Assembly: GCA_936432065.2 (NCBI GenBank)
Contig: OW386294.2
Span: 46,328,842-46,392,841, forward strand
Reading direction: 5' to 3'
Length of the DNA stretch: 64,000 nucleotides
DNA from: Rutpela maculata
Lineage: Eukaryota; Arthropoda; Insecta; Coleoptera; Cerambycidae
The notes beneath the pieces were generated by a model that was not told where the DNA came from, did no database searches, and was given only the letters and a program-made list of their open reading frames with translations. Below are positions 50,427 through 63,179 of the stretch, piece by piece. Each line of letters begins with the position of its first letter. Position 1 is the first letter of the stretch. The position numbers were made by a program, and so were the translations under genes.

Positions 50427-53195
50427 TTACTTCAAATGATCAAATAGCAAAAATGCATTTTGAAGTGAGTTTTTTCCATAACGGTGGGTTTTACGAGATT
50501 TTCCCAAGAGACCTTTTCGCCTAGAAAAGTCATGACTAGGAACTTTTGTTAACAACATTTTTTGATTCGACGACGTTAAAGCATGTTTTACCATATCATC
50601 GGATCGTAACAGCACATTTCTAAATCGATTTAAACATTCAGTACGAATCATATACAAGCTTCTATAGAACAATGTATTCGAATCAACAAAGTAGAATCAA
50701 CGTTTACTTCAAATGATCAAATAGCAAAAATGCATTTTGAAGTGAGTTTTTTCGATAACTGTGGGTTTTACGAGATTTTCCCAAGACACCTTTTCGCCCA
50801 GAAAAGTCATGACTAGGAACTTTTGTTAACAACATTTTTTGATTCGACGACGTTAAAGCATGTTTTATCATGTCATCGGATAGTAAATGCACAATTTTGA
50901 ATCGAGTTAAACATTCAATACGAATCATTTACAAGCATACATAGAACGTTGTATTCGACTCAACAAAGTATAGTGTACGTTTACTTCAAATGATCAAATA
51001 GCAAAAATGCATTTTGAAGTGAGTTTTTTCGATAACGGTGGGTTTTACGAGATTTTCCCAAGAGACCTTTTCGCCTAGAAAATTCATGACTAGGAACTTC
51101 TGTTAACAACATTTTTTGATTCGACGACGTTAAAGCATGTTTTATCATGTCATCGGATCGTAACAGCACATTTCTGAATCGATTTAAACATTCAGTACGA
51201 ATCATATACAAGCTTCTATAGAATAATGTATTCGACTCAACAAAGTAGAGTGAACGTTTACTTCAAATAATCAAATATCAGAAATGCATTTTGAAGTGAG
51301 TTTTTTCGGTAACGGTGGGTTTTACGAGATTTTCCCAAGAGACCTTTTCGCCTAGAAAATTCATGACTAGGAATTTCTGTTAACAACATTTTTTGATTCG
51401 ACGACGTTAAAGCATGTTTTATCATGTCATCGGATAGTAAATGCACAATTTTGAATCGAGTTAAACATTCAATACGAATCATTTACAAGCTTACATAGAA
51501 CGTTGTATTCGACTCAACAAAGTATAGTGTACGTTTACTTCAAATGATCAAATAGCAAAAATGCATTTTGAAGTGAGTTTTTTCGATAACGGTGGGTTTT
51601 ACGAGATTTTCCCAAGAGACCTTTTCGCCTAGAAAATTCATGACTAGGAACTTTTGTTAACAACATTTTTTGATTCAACGACGTTAAAGCATGTTTTACC
51701 ATGTCATCGGATCGTAACAGCACATTTCTGAATCGATTTAAACATTCGGTACGAATCATATACAAGCTTCTATAGAACAATGTATTCGAATCAACAAAGT
51801 AGAATGAACGTTTACTTCAAATGATCAAATAGCAAAAATGCATTTTGAAGTGAGTTTTTTCGATAACGGGGGTTTTACGAGATTTTCCCAAGACACCTTT
51901 TCGCCTAGAAAAGTCATGACTAGGAACTTTTGTTAACAACATTTTTTGATTCGACGACGTTAAAGCATGTTTTACCATGTTATCGCATAGTAAAAGCACA
52001 TTTTTGAATCGAGTTAAACATTCAATACGAATCATTTACAAGCATACATAGAACGTTGTATTCGACTCAACAAAGTATAGTGTACGTTTACTTCAAATGA
52101 TCAAATAGCAAAAATGCATTTTGAAGTGAGTTTTTTCGGTAACGGTGGGTTTTACGAGATTTTCCCAAGAGACCTTTTCGCCTAGAAAAGTCATGACTAG
52201 GAACCTTTGTTAACAACATTTTTTGATTCGACGACGTTAAAGCATGTTTTACCATGTCATCGGATCGTAACAGCACATTTCTGAATCGATTTAAACATTC
52301 GGTACGAATCATATACAAGCTTCTATAGAACAATGTATTCGAATCAACAAAGTAGAATCAACGTTTACTTCAAATGATCAAATAGCAAAAATGCATTTTG
52401 AAGTGAGTTTTTTCGATAACGGTGGGCTTTACGAGATTTTCCCAAGACACCTTTTCGCCCAGAAAAGTCATGACTAGGAACTTTTGTTAACAACATTTTT
52501 TGATTCGACGACGTTAAAGCATGTTTTACCATGTCATCGGATCGTAACAGCACATTTCTGAATCGATTTAAACATTCGGTACGAATCATATACAAGCTTC
52601 TATAGAACAATGTATTCGAATCAACAAAGTAGAATTAACGTTTACTTCAAATGATCAAATAGCAAAAATGCATTTTGAAGTGAGTTTTTTCGGTAACGGT
52701 GGGTTTTACGAGATTTTCCCAAGAGACCTTTTCGCCTAGAAAAGTCATGACTAGGAACTTTTGTTAACAACATTTTTTGATTCGACGACGTTAAAGCATG
52801 TTTTACCATGTCATCGGATCGTAACAGCACATTTCTGAATCGATTTAAACATTCGGTACGAATCATATACAAGCTTCTATAGAACAATGTATTCGAATCA
52901 ACAAAGTAGAATCAACGTTTACTTCAAATGATCAAATAGCAAAAATGCATTTTGAAGTGAGTTTTTTCGATAACGGTGGGTTTTACGAGATTTTCCCAAG
53001 ACACCTTTTCGCCCAGAAAAGTCATGACTAGGAACTTTTGTTAACAACATTTTTTGATTCGACGACGTTAAAGCATGTTTTACCATGTCTTCGCATAGTA
53101 AAAGCACATTTTTGAATCGAGTTAAACTTTCAATACGAATCATTTACAAGCATACATAGAACGTTGTATTCGACTCAACAAAGTATAGTGTACGT
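50427..53195 (-). repeat. Ten-monomer mosaic stretch with several private changes
   Basis: Contains a Ser-Gly-Arg-Lys monomer with AACTGTGGG (50704), a B monomer whose body is partly class A (TTTTATCATG, 50981), GAATTTCTG (Val to Ile, 51258), GATTCAACGA (Ser to Leu, 51535), an A monomer with one base lost in GATAACGGGGG (51817) and the 52365 hybrid. No clean HOR period is visible in this stretch. Confidence 0.75.
52365..52641 (-). repeat. Class B / class A hybrid monomer
   Basis: On the - strand the linker and first half are class B (ATT-extended frame, Arg-Ser-Asp-Asp-Met), while the second half has the Ser-Gly-Arg-Lys and Gly-Val-Leu markers otherwise found in class A monomers. GGGCTTTACG (Thr to Ala) is private. 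The switch lies between the GGATCG and GCCCAGAAAAG sites. Confidence 0.8.
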
Positions 53196-55424
53196 TTACT
53201 TCAAATGATCAAATAGCAAAAATGCATTTTGAAGTGAGTTTTTTCCATAACGGTGGGTTTTACGAGATTTTCCCAAGAGACCTTTTCGCCTAGAAAAGTC
53301 ATGACTAGGAACTTTTGTTAACAACATTTTTTGATTCGACGACGTTAAAGCATGTTTTACCATGTCATCGGATCGTAACAGCACATTTCTAAATCGATTT
53401 AAACATTCAGTACGAATCATATACAAGCTTCTATAGAACAATGTATTCGAATCAACAAAGTAGAATCCGAGGTAGAATCAACGTTTACTTCAAATGATCA
53501 AATAGCAAAAATGCATTTTGAAGTGAGTTTTTTCGGTAACGGTGGGTTTTACGAGATTTTCCCAAGAGACCTTTTCGCCTAGAAAATTCATGACTAGGAA
53601 CTTCTGTTAACAACATTTTTTGATTCGACGACGTTAAAGCATGTTTTATCATGTCATCGGATAGTAAATGCACAATTTTGAATCGAGTTAAACATTCAAT
53701 ACGAATCATTTACAAGCATACATGGAACGTTGTATTCGACTCAACAAAGTATAGTGTACGTTTACTTCAAATGATCAAATAGCAAAAATGCATTTTGAAG
53801 TGAGTTTTTTCCATAACGGTGGGTTTTACGAGATTTTCCCAAGAGACCTTTTCGCCTAGAAAAGTCATGACTAGGAACTTTTGTTAACAACATTTTTTGA
53901 TTCGACGACGTTAAAGCATGTTTTACCATGTCATCGGATCGTAACAGCACATTTCTGAATCGATTTAAACATTCAGTACGAATCATATACAAGCTTCTAT
54001 AGAACAATGTATTCGAATCAACAAAGTAGAATGAACGTTTAATTCAAATGATCAAATAGCAAAAATGCATTTTGAAGTGAGTTTTTTCGATAACGGTGGG
54101 TTTTACGAGATTTTCCCAAGAGACCTTTTCGCCTAGAAAATTCATGACTAGGAACTTTTGTTAACAACATTTTTTGATTCGACGACGTTAAAGCATGTTT
54201 TACCATGTCATCGGATCGTAACAGCACATTTCTGAATCGATATAAACATTCAGTATGAATCATATACAAGCTTCTATAGAACAATGTATTCGAATCAACA
54301 AAGTAGAATGAACGTTTAATTCAAATGATCAAATAGCAAAAATGCATTTTGAAGTGAGTTTTTTCGATAACGGTGGGTTTTACGAGATTTTCCCAAGACA
54401 CCTTTTCGCCCAGAAAGGTCATGACTAGGAACTTTTGTTAACAACATTTTTTGATTCGACGACGTTAAAGCATGTTTTACCATGTCTTCGCATAGTAAAA
54501 GCACATTTTTGAATCGAGTTAAACTTTCAATACGAATCATTTACAAGCATACATAGAACGTTGTATTCGACTCAACAAAGTATAGTGTACGTTTACTTCA
54601 AATGATCAAATAGCAAAAATGCATTTTGAAGTGAGTTTTTTCCATAACGGTGGGTTTTACGAGATTTTCCCAAGAGACCTTTTCGCCTAGAAAATTCATG
54701 ACTAGGAACTTCTGTTAACAACCTTTTTTTGATTCGACGACGTTAAAGCATGTTTTATCATGTCATCGGATAGTAAATGCACAATTTTGAATCGAGTTAA
54801 ACATTCAATACGAATCATTTACAAGCATACATAGAACGTTGTATTCGACTCAACAAAGTATAGTGTACGTTTACTTCAAATGATCAAATAACAAAAATGC
54901 ATTTTGAAGTGAGTTTTTTCCATAACGGTGGGTTTTACGAGATTTTCCCAAGAGACCTTTTCGCCTAGAAAAGTCATGACTAGGAACTTTTGTTAACAAC
55001 ATTTTTTGATTCGACGACGTTAAAGCATGTTTTACCATGTCATCGGATCGTAACAGCACATTTCTAAATCGATTTAAACATTCAGTACGAATCATATACA
55101 AGCTTCTATAGAACAATGTATTCGAATCAACAAAGTAGAATCAACGTTTACTTCAAATGATCAAATAGCAAAAATGCATTTTGAAGTGAGTTTTTTCGAT
55201 AACGGTGGGTTTTACGAGATTTTCCCAAGACACCTTTTCGCCCAGAAAAGTCATGACTAGGAACTTTTGTTAACAACATTTTTTGATTCGACGACGTTAA
55301 AGCATGTTTTACCATGTTATCGCATAGTAAAAGCACATTTTTGAATCGAGTTAAACATTCAATACGAATCATTTACAAGCATACATAGAACGTTGTATTC
55401 GACTCAACAAAGTTTAGTGTACGT
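53196..55424 (-). repeat. Eight monomers including two indels
   Basis: The linker to the left of the 53485 monomer holds a 12-bp insertion (53461-53479 region). The monomer at about 54593 has seven Ts in CCTTTTTTTG where its relatives (33262, 36307, 57641, 63457) have six, so its frame is broken. The B monomer at 54039 has private changes GATATAAAC and AGTATGAATC, and 54316 has GAAAGGTCATG (Phe to Leu). Confidence 0.78.
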
Positions 55425-55978
55425 TTACTTCAAATGATCAAATAGCAAAAATGCATTTTGAAGTGAGTTTTTTCCATAACGGTGGGTTTTACGAGATTTT
55501 CCCAAGAGACCTTTTCGCCTAGAAAAGTCATGACTAGGAACTTTTGTTAACAACATTTTTTGATTCGACGACGTTAAAGCATGTTTTACCATGTCATCGG
55601 ATCGTAACAGCACATTTCTAAATCGATTTAAACATTCAGTACGAATCATATACAAGCTTCTATAGAACAATGTATTCGAATCAACAAAGTAGAATCAACG
55701 TTTACTTCAAATGATCAAATAGCAAAAATGCATTTTGAAGTGAGTTTTTTCGATAACGGTGGGTTTTACGAGATTTTCCCAAGACACCTTTTCGCCCAGA
55801 AAAGTCATGACTAGGAACTTTTGTTAACAACATTTTTTGATTCGACGACGTTAAAGCATGTTTTACCATGTTATCGCATAGTAAAAGCACATTTTTGAAT
55901 CGAGTTAAACATTCAATACGAATCATTTACAAGCATACATAGAACGTTGTATTCGACTCAACAAAGTATAGTGTACGT
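54871..55978 (-). repeat. Tandem duplication of a B-A dimer (554 bp)
   Basis: Monomers 54871 (B) and 55148 (A, Cys-Asp-Asn-Met, Ser-Gly-Arg-Lys) are repeated as 55425 and 55702. The corresponding place at 47105-47382 and 60964-61241 has the dimer once. AATAACAAAA (54889) and AAGTTTAGTG (55410) are private changes, each found in only one copy. Confidence 0.82.
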
Positions 55979-56532
55979 TTACTTCAAATGATCAAATAGC
56001 AAAAATGCATTTTGAAGTGAGTTTTTTCCATAACGGTGGGTTTTACGAGATTTTCCCAAGAGACCTTTTCGCCTAGAAAATTCATGACTAGGAACTTCTG
56101 TTAACAACATTTTTTGATTCGACGACGTTAAAGCATGTTTTATCATGTCATCGGATAGTAAATGCACAATTTTGAATTGAGTTAAACATTCAATACGAAT
56201 CATTTACAAGCATACATAGAACGTTGTATTCGACTCAACAAAGTATAGTGTACGTTTACTTCAAATGATCAAATAGCAAAAATGCATTTTGAAGTGAGTT
56301 TTTTCCATAACGGTGGGTTTTACGAGATTTTCCCAAGAGACCTTTTCGCCTAGAAAAGTCATGACTAGGAACTTTTGTTAACAACATTTTTTGATTCGAC
56401 GACGTTAAAGCATGTTTTACCATGTCATCGGATCGTAACAGCACATTTCTGAATCGATTTAAACATTCAGTACGAATCATATACAAGCTTCTATAGAACA
56501 ATGTATTCGACTCAACAAAGTAGAGTGAACGT

Positions 56533-56809
56533 TTACTTCAAATAATCAAATATCAGAAATGCATTTTGAAGTGAGTTTTTTGGGTAACGGTGGGTTTTAC
56601 GAGATTTTCCCAAGAGACCTTTTCGCCTAGAAAATTCATGACTAGGAACTTTTGTTAACAACATTTTTTGATTCGACGACGTTAAAGCATGTTTTACCAT
56701 GTCATCGGATCGTAACAGCACATTTCTGAATAGATTTAAACATTCAGTACGAATCATATACAAGCTTCTATAGAACAATGTATTCGACTCAACAAAGTAG
56801 AGTGAACGT
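56533..56809 (-). repeat. Hybrid monomer (62072-type left, 62349-type right)
   Basis: The left part has the A-type Leu-Ile-Phe-Asp-Tyr end and the rare GGGTAACGG of monomer 62072 (also 48213). The right part has CCCAAGAG, AACTTTTG and the rare GAATAGATTT of monomer 62349. In 62072-62625 these markers are on two adjacent monomers, so this copy lost one monomer length. The switch lies between about 56589 and 56610. Confidence 0.87.
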
Positions 56810-57086
56810 TTACTTCAAATAATCAAATATCAGAAATGCATTTTGAAGTGAGTTTTTTCGGTAACGGTGGGTTTTACGAGATTTTCCCAAGAGACCTTTT
56901 CGCCTAGAAAATTCATGACTAGGAACTTCTGTTAACAACATTTTTTGATTCGACGACGTTAAAGCATGTTTTATCATGTCATCGGATAGTAAATGCACAA
57001 TTTTGAATCGAGTTAAACATTCAATACGAATCATTTACAAGCATACATAGAACGTTGTATTCGACTCAACAAAGTATAGTGTACGT

Positions 57087-58470
57087 TTACTTCAAATGAT
57101 CAAATAGCAAAAATGCATTTTGTAGTGAGTTTTTTCGATAACGGTGGGTTTTACGAGATTTTCCCAAGAGACCTTTTCGCCTAGAAAATTCATGACTAGG
57201 AACTTTTGTTAACAACATTTTTTGATTCGACGACGTTAAAGCATGTTTTACCATGTCATCGAATCGTAACAGCACATTTCTGAATCGATTTAAACATTCG
57301 GTACGAATCATATACAAGCTTCTATAGAACAATGTATTCGAATCAACAAATTAGAATCAACGTTTACTTCAAATGATCAAATAGCAAAAATGCATTTTGA
57401 AGTGAGTTTTTTCGATAACGGTGGGTTTTACGAGATTTTCCCAAGACACCTTTTCGACCAGAAAAGTCATGACTAGGAACTTTTGTTAACAACATTTTTT
57501 GATTCGACGACGTTAAAGCATGTTTTACCATGTCTTCGCATAGTAAAAGCACATTTTTGAATCGAGTTAAACTTTCAATACCAATCATTTACAAGCATAC
57601 ATAGAACGTTGTATTCGACTCAACAAAGTATAGTGTACGTTTACTTCAAATGATCAAATAGCAAAAATGCATTTTGAAGTGAGTTTTTTCCATAACGGTG
57701 GGTTTTACGAGATTTTCCCAAGAGACCTTTTCGCCTAGAAAATTCATGACTAGGAACTTCTGTTAACAACCTTTTTTGATTCGACGACGTTAAAGCATGT
57801 TTTATCATGTCATCGGATAGTAAATGCACAATTTTGAATCGAGTTAAACATTCAATACGAATCATTTACAAGCATACATAGAACGTTGTATTCGACTCAA
57901 CAAAGTATAGTGTACGTTTACTTCAAATGATCAAATAGCAAAAATGCATTTTGAAGTGAGTTTTTTCCATAACGGTGGGTTTTACGAGATTTTCCCAAGA
58001 GACCTTTTCGCCTAGAAAAGTCATGACTAGGAACTTTTGTTAACAACATTTTTTGATTCGACGACGTTAAAGCATGTTTTACCATGTCATCGGATCGTAA
58101 CAGCACATTTCTAAATCGATTTAAACATTCAGTACGAATCATATACAAGCTTCTATAGAACAATGTATTCGAATCAACAAAGTAGAATCAACGTTTACTT
58201 CAAATGATCAAATAGCAAAAATGCATTTTGAAGTGAGTTTTTTCGGTAACGGTGGGTTTTACGAGATTTTCCCAAGAGACCTTTTCGCCTAGAAAATTCA
58301 TGACTAGGAACTTCTGTTAACAACATTTTTGATTCGACGACGTTAAAGCATGTTTTATCATGTCATCGGATAGTAAATGCACATTTTTGAATCGAGTTAA
58401 ACATTCAATACGAATCATTTACAAGCATACATAGAACGTTGTATTCGACTCAACAAAGTATAGTGTACGT
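57087..58470 (-). repeat. Segment paralogous to 62903-64000
   Basis: The monomers at 57364 and 63180 share CGACCAGAAAAG and ATACCAATC (Arg to Gly near the start), found nowhere else. They are 5,816 bp apart. The following monomers (57641 and 63457, Met-to-Arg; 57918 and 63734) also match. Private to the left copy are TTTTGTAGTG and CATCGAATCG (57087). The monomer at about 58194 has the T5 deletion near 58328. Confidence 0.85.
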
Positions 58471-58521
58471 TTACTTCAAATGATCAAATAGCAAAAATGC
58501 ATTTTGAAGTGAGTTTTTTCT

Positions 58522-61500
58522 ATAACGGTGGGTTTTACGAGATTTTCCCAAGAGACCTTTTCGCCTAGAAAAGTCATGACTAGGAACTTTTGTTAACAAC
58601 ATTTTTTGATTCGACGACGTTAAAGCATGTTTTACCATATCATCGGATCGTAACAGCACATTTCTAAATCGATTTAAACATTCAGTACGAATCATATACA
58701 AGCTTCTATAGAACAATGTATTCGAATCAACAAAGTAGAATGAACGTTTAATTCAAATGATCAAATAGCAAAAATGCATTTTGAAGTGAGTCTTTTCGAT
58801 AACGGTGGGTTTTACGAGATTTTCCCAAGACACCTTTTCGCCCAGAAAAGTCATGACTAGGAACTTTTGTTAACAACATTTTTTGATTCGACGACGTTAA
58901 AGCATGTTTTATCATGTCATCGGATAGTAAATGCACAATTTTGAATCGAGTTAAACATTCAATACGAATCATTTACAAGCATGCATAGAACGTTGTATTC
59001 GACTCAACAAAGTATAGTGTACGTTTAGTTCAAATGATCAAATAGCAAAAATGCATTTTGAAGTGAGTTTTTTCGATAACGGTGGGTTTTACGAGATTTT
59101 CCCAAGAGACCTTTTCGCCTAGAAAATTCATGACTATTAACTTTTGTTAACAACATTTTTTGATTCGACGACGTTAAAGCATGTTTTACCATGTCATCGG
59201 ATCGTAACAGCACATTTCTAAATCGATTTAAACATTCAGTACGAATCATATACAAGCTTCTATAGAACAATGTATTCGAATCAACAAAGTAGAATCAACG
59301 TTTACTTCAAATGATCAAAGAGCAAAAATGCATTTTGAAGTGAGTTTTTTCGATAACGGTGGGTTTTACGAGATTTTCCCAAGAGACCTTTTCGCCTAGA
59401 AAATTCATGACTATTAACTTCTGTTAACAACATTTTTTGATTCGACGACGTTAAAGCATGTTTTACCATGTCATCGGATCGTAACAGCACATTTCTGAAT
59501 CGATTTAAACATTCGGTACGAATCATATACAAGCTTCTATAGAACAATGTATTCGAATCAACAAAGTAGAATTAACGTTTACTTCAAATGATCAAATAGC
59601 AAAAATGCATTTTGAAGTGAGTTTTTTCGATAACGGTGGGTTTTACGAGATTTTCCCAAGAGACCTTTTCGCCTAGAAAATTCATGACTAGGAACTTTTG
59701 TTAACAATATTTTTTGATTCGACGACGTTAAAGCATGTTTTACCATGTCATCGGATCGTAACAGCACATTTCTGAATCGATTTAAACATTCAGTACGAAT
59801 CATGTACAAGCTTCTATAGAACAATGTATTCGACTCAACAAAGTAGAGTGAACGTTTACTTCAAATAATCAAATATCAGAAATGCATTTTGAAGTGAGTT
59901 TTTTCGGTAACGGTGGGTTTTACGAGATTTTCCCAAGAGACCTTTTCGCCTAGAAAATTCATGACTAGGAACTTCTGTTAACAACATTTTTTGATTCGAC
60001 GACGTTAAAGCATGTTTTATCATGTCATCGGATAGTAAATGCACAATTTTGAATCGAGTTAAACATTCAATACGAATCATTTACAAGCATACATAGAACG
60101 TTGTATTCGACTCAACAAAGTATAGTGTACGTTTACTTCAAATGATCAAATAGCAAAAATGCATTTTGAAGTGAGTTTTTTCGATAACGGTGGGTTTTAC
60201 GAGATTTTCCCAAGAGACCTTTTCGCCTAGAAAATTCATGACTAGGAACTTTTGTTAACAACATTTTTTGATTCGACGACGTTAAAGCATGTTTTACCAT
60301 GTCATCGGATCGTAACAGCACATTTCTGAATCGATTTAAACATTCGGTACGAATCATATACAAGCTTCTATAGAACAATGTATTCGAATCAACAAATTAG
60401 AATCAACGTTTACTTCAAATGATCAAATAGCAAAAATGCATTTTGAAGTGAGTTTTTTCGATAACGGTGGGTTTTACGAGATTTTCCCAAGACACCTTTT
60501 CGCCCAGAAAAGTCATGACTAGGAACTTTTGTTAACAACATTTTTTGATTCGACGACGTTAAAGCATGTTTTACCATGTCTTCGCATAGTAAAAGCACAT
60601 TTTTGAATCGAGTTAAACTTTCAATACGAATCATTTACAAGCATACATAGAACGTTGTATTCGACTCAACAAAGTATAGTGTACGTTTACTTCAAATGAT
60701 CAAATAGCAAAAATGCATTTTGAAGTGAGTTTTTTCCATAACGGTGGGTTTTACGAGATTTTCCCAAGAGACCTTTTCGCCTAGAAAATTCATGACTAGG
60801 AACTTCTGTTAACAACATTTTTTGATTCGACGACGTTAAAGCATGTTTTATCATGTCATCGGATAGTAAATGCACAATTTTGAATCGAGTTAAACATTCA
60901 ATACGAATCATTTACAAGCATACATAGAACGTTGTATTCGACTCAACAAAGTATAGTGTACGTTTACTTCAAATGATCAAATAGTAAAAATGCATTTTGA
61001 AGTGAGTTTTTTCCATAACGGTGGGTTTTACGAGATTTTCCCAAGAGACCTTTTCGCCTAGAAAAGTCATGACTAGGAACTTTTGTTAACAACATTTTTT
61101 GATTCGACGACGTTAAAGCATGTTTTACCATGTCATCGGATCGTAACAGCACATTTCTAAATCGATTTAAACATTCAGTACGAATCATATACAAGCTTCT
61201 ATAGAACAATGTATTCGAATCAACAAAGTAGAATCAACGTTTACTTCAAATGATCAAATAGCAAAAATGCATTTTGAAGTGAGTTTTTTCGATAACGGTG
61301 GGTTTTACGAGATTTTCCCAAGACACCTTTTCGCCCAGAAAAGTCATGACTAGGAACTTTTGTTAACAACATTTTTTGATTCGACGACGTTAAAGCATGT
61401 TTTACCATGTTATCGCATAGTAAAAGCACATTTTTGAATCGAGTTAAACATTCAATACGAATCATTTACAAGCATACATAGAACGTTGTATTCGACTCAA

Positions 61501-63179
61501 CAAAGTATAGTGTACGTTTACTTCAAATGATCAAATAGCAAAAATGCATTTTGAAGTGAGTTTTTTCCATAACGGTGGGTTTTACGAGATTTTCCCAAGA
61601 GACCTTTTCGCCTAGAAAATTCATGACTAGGAACTTCTGTTAACAACATTTTTTGATTCGACGACGTTAAAGCATGTTTTATCATGTCATCGGATAGTAA
61701 ATGCACAATTTTGAATTGAGTTAAACATTCAATACGAATCATTTACAAGCATACATAGAACGTTGTATTCGACTCAACAAAGTATAGTGTACGTTTACTT
61801 CAAATGATCAAATAGCAAAAATGCATTTTGAAGTGAGTTTTTTCCATAACGGTGGGTTTTACGAGATTTTCCCAAGAGACCTTTTCGCCTAGAAAAGTCA
61901 TGACTAGGAACTTTTGTTAACAACATTTTTTGATTCGACGACGTTAAAGCATGTTTTACCATGTCATCGGATCGTAACAGCACATTTCTGAATCGATTTA
62001 AACATTCAGTACGAATCATATACAAGCTTCTATAGAACAATGTATTCGACTCAACAAAGTAGAGTGAACGTTTACTTCAAATAATCAAATATCAGAAATG
62101 CATTTTGAAGTGAGTTTTTTGGGTAACGGTGGGTTTTACGAGATTTTCCAAAGAGACCTTTTCGCCTAGAAAATTCATGACTAGGAACTTCTGTTAACAA
62201 CATTTTTTGATTCGACGACGTTAAAGCATGTTTTATCATGTCATCGGATAGTAAATGCACAATTTTGAATCGAGTTAAACATTCAATACGAATCATTTAC
62301 AAGCATACATAGAACGTTGTATTCGACTCAACAAAGTATAGTGTACGTTTACTTCAAATGATCAAATAGCAAAAATGCATTTTGAAGTGAGTTTTTTCGA
62401 TAACGGTGGGTTTTACGAGATTTTCCCAAGAGACCTTTTCGCCTAGAAAATTCATGACTAGGAACTTTTGTTAACAACATTTTTTGATTCGACGACGTTA
62501 AAGCATGTTTTACCATGTCATCGGATCGTAACAGCACATTTCTGAATAGATTTAAACATTCAGTACGAATCATATACAAGCTTCTATAGAACAATGTATT
62601 CGACTCAACAAAGTAGAGTGAACGTTTACTTCAAATAATCAAATATCAGAAATGCATTTTGAAGTGAGTTTTTTCGGTAACGGTGGGTTTTACGAGATTT
62701 TCCCAAGAGACCTTTTCGCCTAGAAAATTCATGACTAGGAACTTCTGTTAACAACATTTTTTGATTCGACGACGTTAAAGCATGTTTTATCATGTCATCG
62801 GATAGTAAATGCACAATTTTGAATCGAGTTAAACATTCAATACGAATCATTTACAAGCATACATAGAACGTTGTATTCGACTCAACAAAGTATAGTGTAC
62901 GTTTACTTCAAATGATCAAATAGCAAAAATGCATTTTGAAGTGAGTTTTTTCGATAACGGTGGGTTTTACGAGACTTTCCCAAGAGACCTTTTCGCCTAG
63001 AAAATTCATGACTAGGAACTTTTGTTAACAACATTTTTTGATTCGACGACGTTAAAGCATGTTTTACCATGTCATCGGATCGTAACAGCACATTTCTGAA
63101 TCGATTTAAACATTCGGTACGAATCATATACAAGCTTCTATAGAACAATGTATTCGAATCAACAAATTAGAATCAACGT
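58522..63179 (-). repeat. Right copy of the ~4.7-kb duplication
   Basis: Repeats 44663-49320 at a constant offset of 13,859 bp, which is 50 monomers plus 9 bp and agrees with the indels between the copies. Private changes here: AATAGTAAAA near 60982, GAATAGATTT (Arg to Leu) at 62349 and GAGACTTTCC near 62975. The left boundary lies between the CATAACGG/TATAACGG difference and the shared CCATATCATC block of the 44612 and 58471 monomers. Confidence 0.88.
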
